Source: an uncultured Acidimicrobiia bacterium (lineage in GTDB: Bacteria; Actinomycetota; Acidimicrobiia; IMCC26256; CALEDW01). Taken from it: a stretch of 6,690 bases of DNA. The DNA lies in contig CALEDW010000103.1 of the NCBI GenBank assembly GCA_937949585.1, positions 1 to 6,690 of the forward strand, given 5' to 3'. Under the pieces are notes generated by a model. It worked only from the letters and a program-made list of their open reading frames with translations. It was not told where the DNA came from and made no database searches. The translations under genes and the position numbers were made by a program. Positions 5,357 to 6,690 of the stretch are shown in pieces (the stretch's first letter is position 1; every line of letters starts with the position of its first letter).

Positions 5357-6690
5357 CGTCGTCGCCGCCCCCGGCGGTCTCCCGCATCAGCCAGTGGCCC
5401 TCCCCCTACCACTACCGGGGGGCGGCCCACACCGGCCGGACGGTCACGATCACCATCGACGGGACCACCCACGAGGTGCCCGAGGGGGAGCTGCTCATCC
5501 GGGTGGCGCAGGACCTCGGCACCTACATCCCCCGGTTCTGCTGGCACGAGCGGCTCAGCCCGGTCGGCATGTGCCGGCTGTGCCTGGTGGAGATCGAGGG
5601 GATGCGGGGCCTGCAGATCTCCTGCGCCACCCCGGTCGCCGACGGGATGGTGGTGCACACCCGCAGCGACGTGGTGCGGGCCGCCCAGGAGGGCGTGCTC
5701 GAGCTCTTCCTCGCCAACCATCCGCTCGACTGCCCGGTGTGCGACCGGGGCGGTGAGTGCCCGCTCCAGGACCAGGCCCTGGCGTTCGGTCCCGGCGAGA
5801 GCCGCTACGTGGAGGAGAAGCGGCACTGGCCCAAGCCCATCCCGATCTCCGAACTCGTGCTGCTCGACCGGGAGCGCTGCATCCAGTGCGGTCGGTGTAC
5901 CCGGTTCGCGGCCGAGATCGCCGGCGAACCGCTCATCGACTTCGGCGGACGGGGCGCGCACACCGAGGTGATCGCGTTCCCGGAGCGCCCGTACCACTCC
6001 TACTTCTCCGGCAACATCGTGCAGCTCTGCCCGGTGGGGGCGCTCACCGCCACGCCCTACCGGTTCAAGGCCCGCCCCTGGGACCTCACCGAGGTCGAGA
6101 CCACCTGCACCGCCTGCGCGCTCGGCTGCCGCGGCGCGCTGCAGGCGAGCAACGACCGGCTGGTGCGGTTCCTCGGCGTCGACGTGGAGGCCACGAACCA
6201 CGGGTGGCTCTGCGACAAGGGCCGCTTCGCCCACGAGGCCGTCGGCGCACCCGGGCGGCTCGCCCATCCCATGGTGCGCCGCGGCGGGGAGCTCGTCGAG
6301 GTCTCCTGGCCGGAGGCGCTGGACGCGGCGGCGACGGGGATCCTGCGGGTCCTGGAGCTGCACGGGCCCGGGGCGGTCGCGGTGCTCGGCGGCGCCCGGG
6401 GCACGAACGAGGACGCCTACTGCTGGGCCCGGCTGGCCAAGGAGGTCGTCGGCACCGACCACGTCGACGCCCAGCTCGACGACGGGCTCCCCGCCGCGGC
6501 TGTGCTCGGCTGGCCCCCGGCCCGCATCGCCGACCTCGACCGGGCCCGGGCGATCGTCTGTCTCGGGCCCGACGTCACCGAGGAGCTCCCGGTGCTGGCG
6601 CTGCGCCTGCGCCGGGCCGTGGTGGACCTCGGCGTGCCGCTCGTGGAGCTGTCGCCGCAGCCGGGACGCCTGGCCCGTCACGCCACCGCC
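5353..6690 (+). CDS. nuoG: NADH-quinone oxidoreductase subunit G (75 kDa subunit homologue), 5' part
   Basis: NuoG carries the electron relay from NuoF toward NuoB. The frame opens at ATG 5353, overlapping the nuoF stop as ATGA, and stays open through base 6690, giving 446 residues of a protein usually close to 800; the rest lies beyond the window. After a variable 28-residue lead come a 2Fe-2S ferredoxin domain with N1b ligands Cys63, Cys74, Cys77 and Cys91, then a His-Cys3 4Fe-4S site (His123, Cys127, Cys130, Cys136). A second 4Fe-4S site follows (Cys176, Cys179, Cys182, Cys226), then the off-pathway N7 site (Cys252, Cys255, Cys259, Cys287). From about residue 290 begins the molybdopterin-oxidoreductase-like domain, which in complex I lacks the cofactor. 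No strong Shine-Dalgarno is seen, so initiation probably depends on coupling to nuoF. Confidence 0.97.
   Translation, partial: MTSSPPPAVSRISQWPSPYHYRGAAHTGRTVTITIDGTTHEVPEGELLIRVAQDLGTYIPRFCWHERLSPVGMCRLCLVEIEGMRGLQISCATPVADGMVVHTRSDVVRAAQEGVLELFLANHPLDCPVCDRGGECPLQDQALAFGPGESRYVEEKRHWPKPIPISELVLLDRERCIQCGRCTRFAAEIAGEPLIDFGGRGAHTEVIAFPERPYHSYFSGNIVQLCPVGALTATPYRFKARPWDLTEVETTCTACALGCRGALQASNDRLVRFLGVDVEATNHGWLCDKGRFAHEAVGAPGRLAHPMVRRGGELVEVSWPEALDAAATGILRVLELHGPGAVAVLGGARGTNEDAYCWARLAKEVVGTDHVDAQLDDGLPAAAVLGWPPARIADLDRARAIVCLGPDVTEELPVLALRLRRAVVDLGVPLVELSPQPGRLARHATA

Noticed and set aside
5353..6690. The possibility that the last gene is a formate dehydrogenase or hydrogenase subunit rather than NuoG.
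   Set aside because: It carries the full NuoG ligand series N1b, His-Cys3, Cys4 and N7 in order and sits directly after nuoE and nuoF within an ordered nuoA-G set.

Overview
The window is a very GC-rich stretch of bacterial chromosome, all coding on the + strand. It holds the front end of a respiratory complex I (NADH:quinone oxidoreductase) operon: nuoA, nuoB, nuoC, nuoD, nuoE, nuoF and the first 446 codons of nuoG. Upstream lies the 3' end of a geranylgeranyl-reductase-family flavoprotein gene. Strong third-position G/C bias, GTG starts, separate nuoC and nuoD genes, an Actinobacteria-like NuoB (AGRVSQKMAPVLRQ segment) and a prenyl-reductase-type gene just before nuoA point to a high-GC actinobacterium. 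The divergent NuoF motifs suggest a deep-branching lineage such as Acidimicrobiia, but that placement is inference only.

Layout. 1-429: end of the FAD-dependent reductase. 430-563: the only sizeable intergenic gap, with a GC-rich hairpin at its left edge, a weak promoter candidate and the nuoA Shine-Dalgarno. 564-1031 nuoA; 1041-1616 nuoB; a 47-base gap containing an 11-codon mini-ORF; 1664-2242 nuoC; 2239-3549 nuoD; 3549-4043 nuoE; 4040-5356 nuoF; 5353 to the window end nuoG. From nuoC onward every junction overlaps by 1 or 4 bases (ATGA, TGATG, GTGA, ATGA), so translation is probably coupled throughout.

How the genes work together. NuoE, NuoF and NuoG form the NADH-oxidising module: FMN and cluster N3 in NuoF, N1a in NuoE, and N1b, a His-Cys3 cluster, two further 4Fe-4S clusters (including N7) in NuoG. 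NuoB, NuoC and NuoD form the connecting module that carries electrons to cluster N2 and the quinone site. NuoA is the first membrane subunit. The remaining subunits (nuoH-N) would be expected downstream. The upstream flavoprotein may saturate the prenyl tail of menaquinone, the likely electron acceptor.

Nothing here amounts to a new biological system. The strongest unexplained signal is a perfect 20-bp palindrome just inside nuoC (1689-1708). It has the GTGAA-N4-TTCAC core of operators for the NADH/NAD+ sensor Rex and lies in a run of A/T-ending codons that is atypical for this sequence. Secondary points are unusual residues and an insertion in NuoF, and the mini-ORF between nuoB and nuoC.
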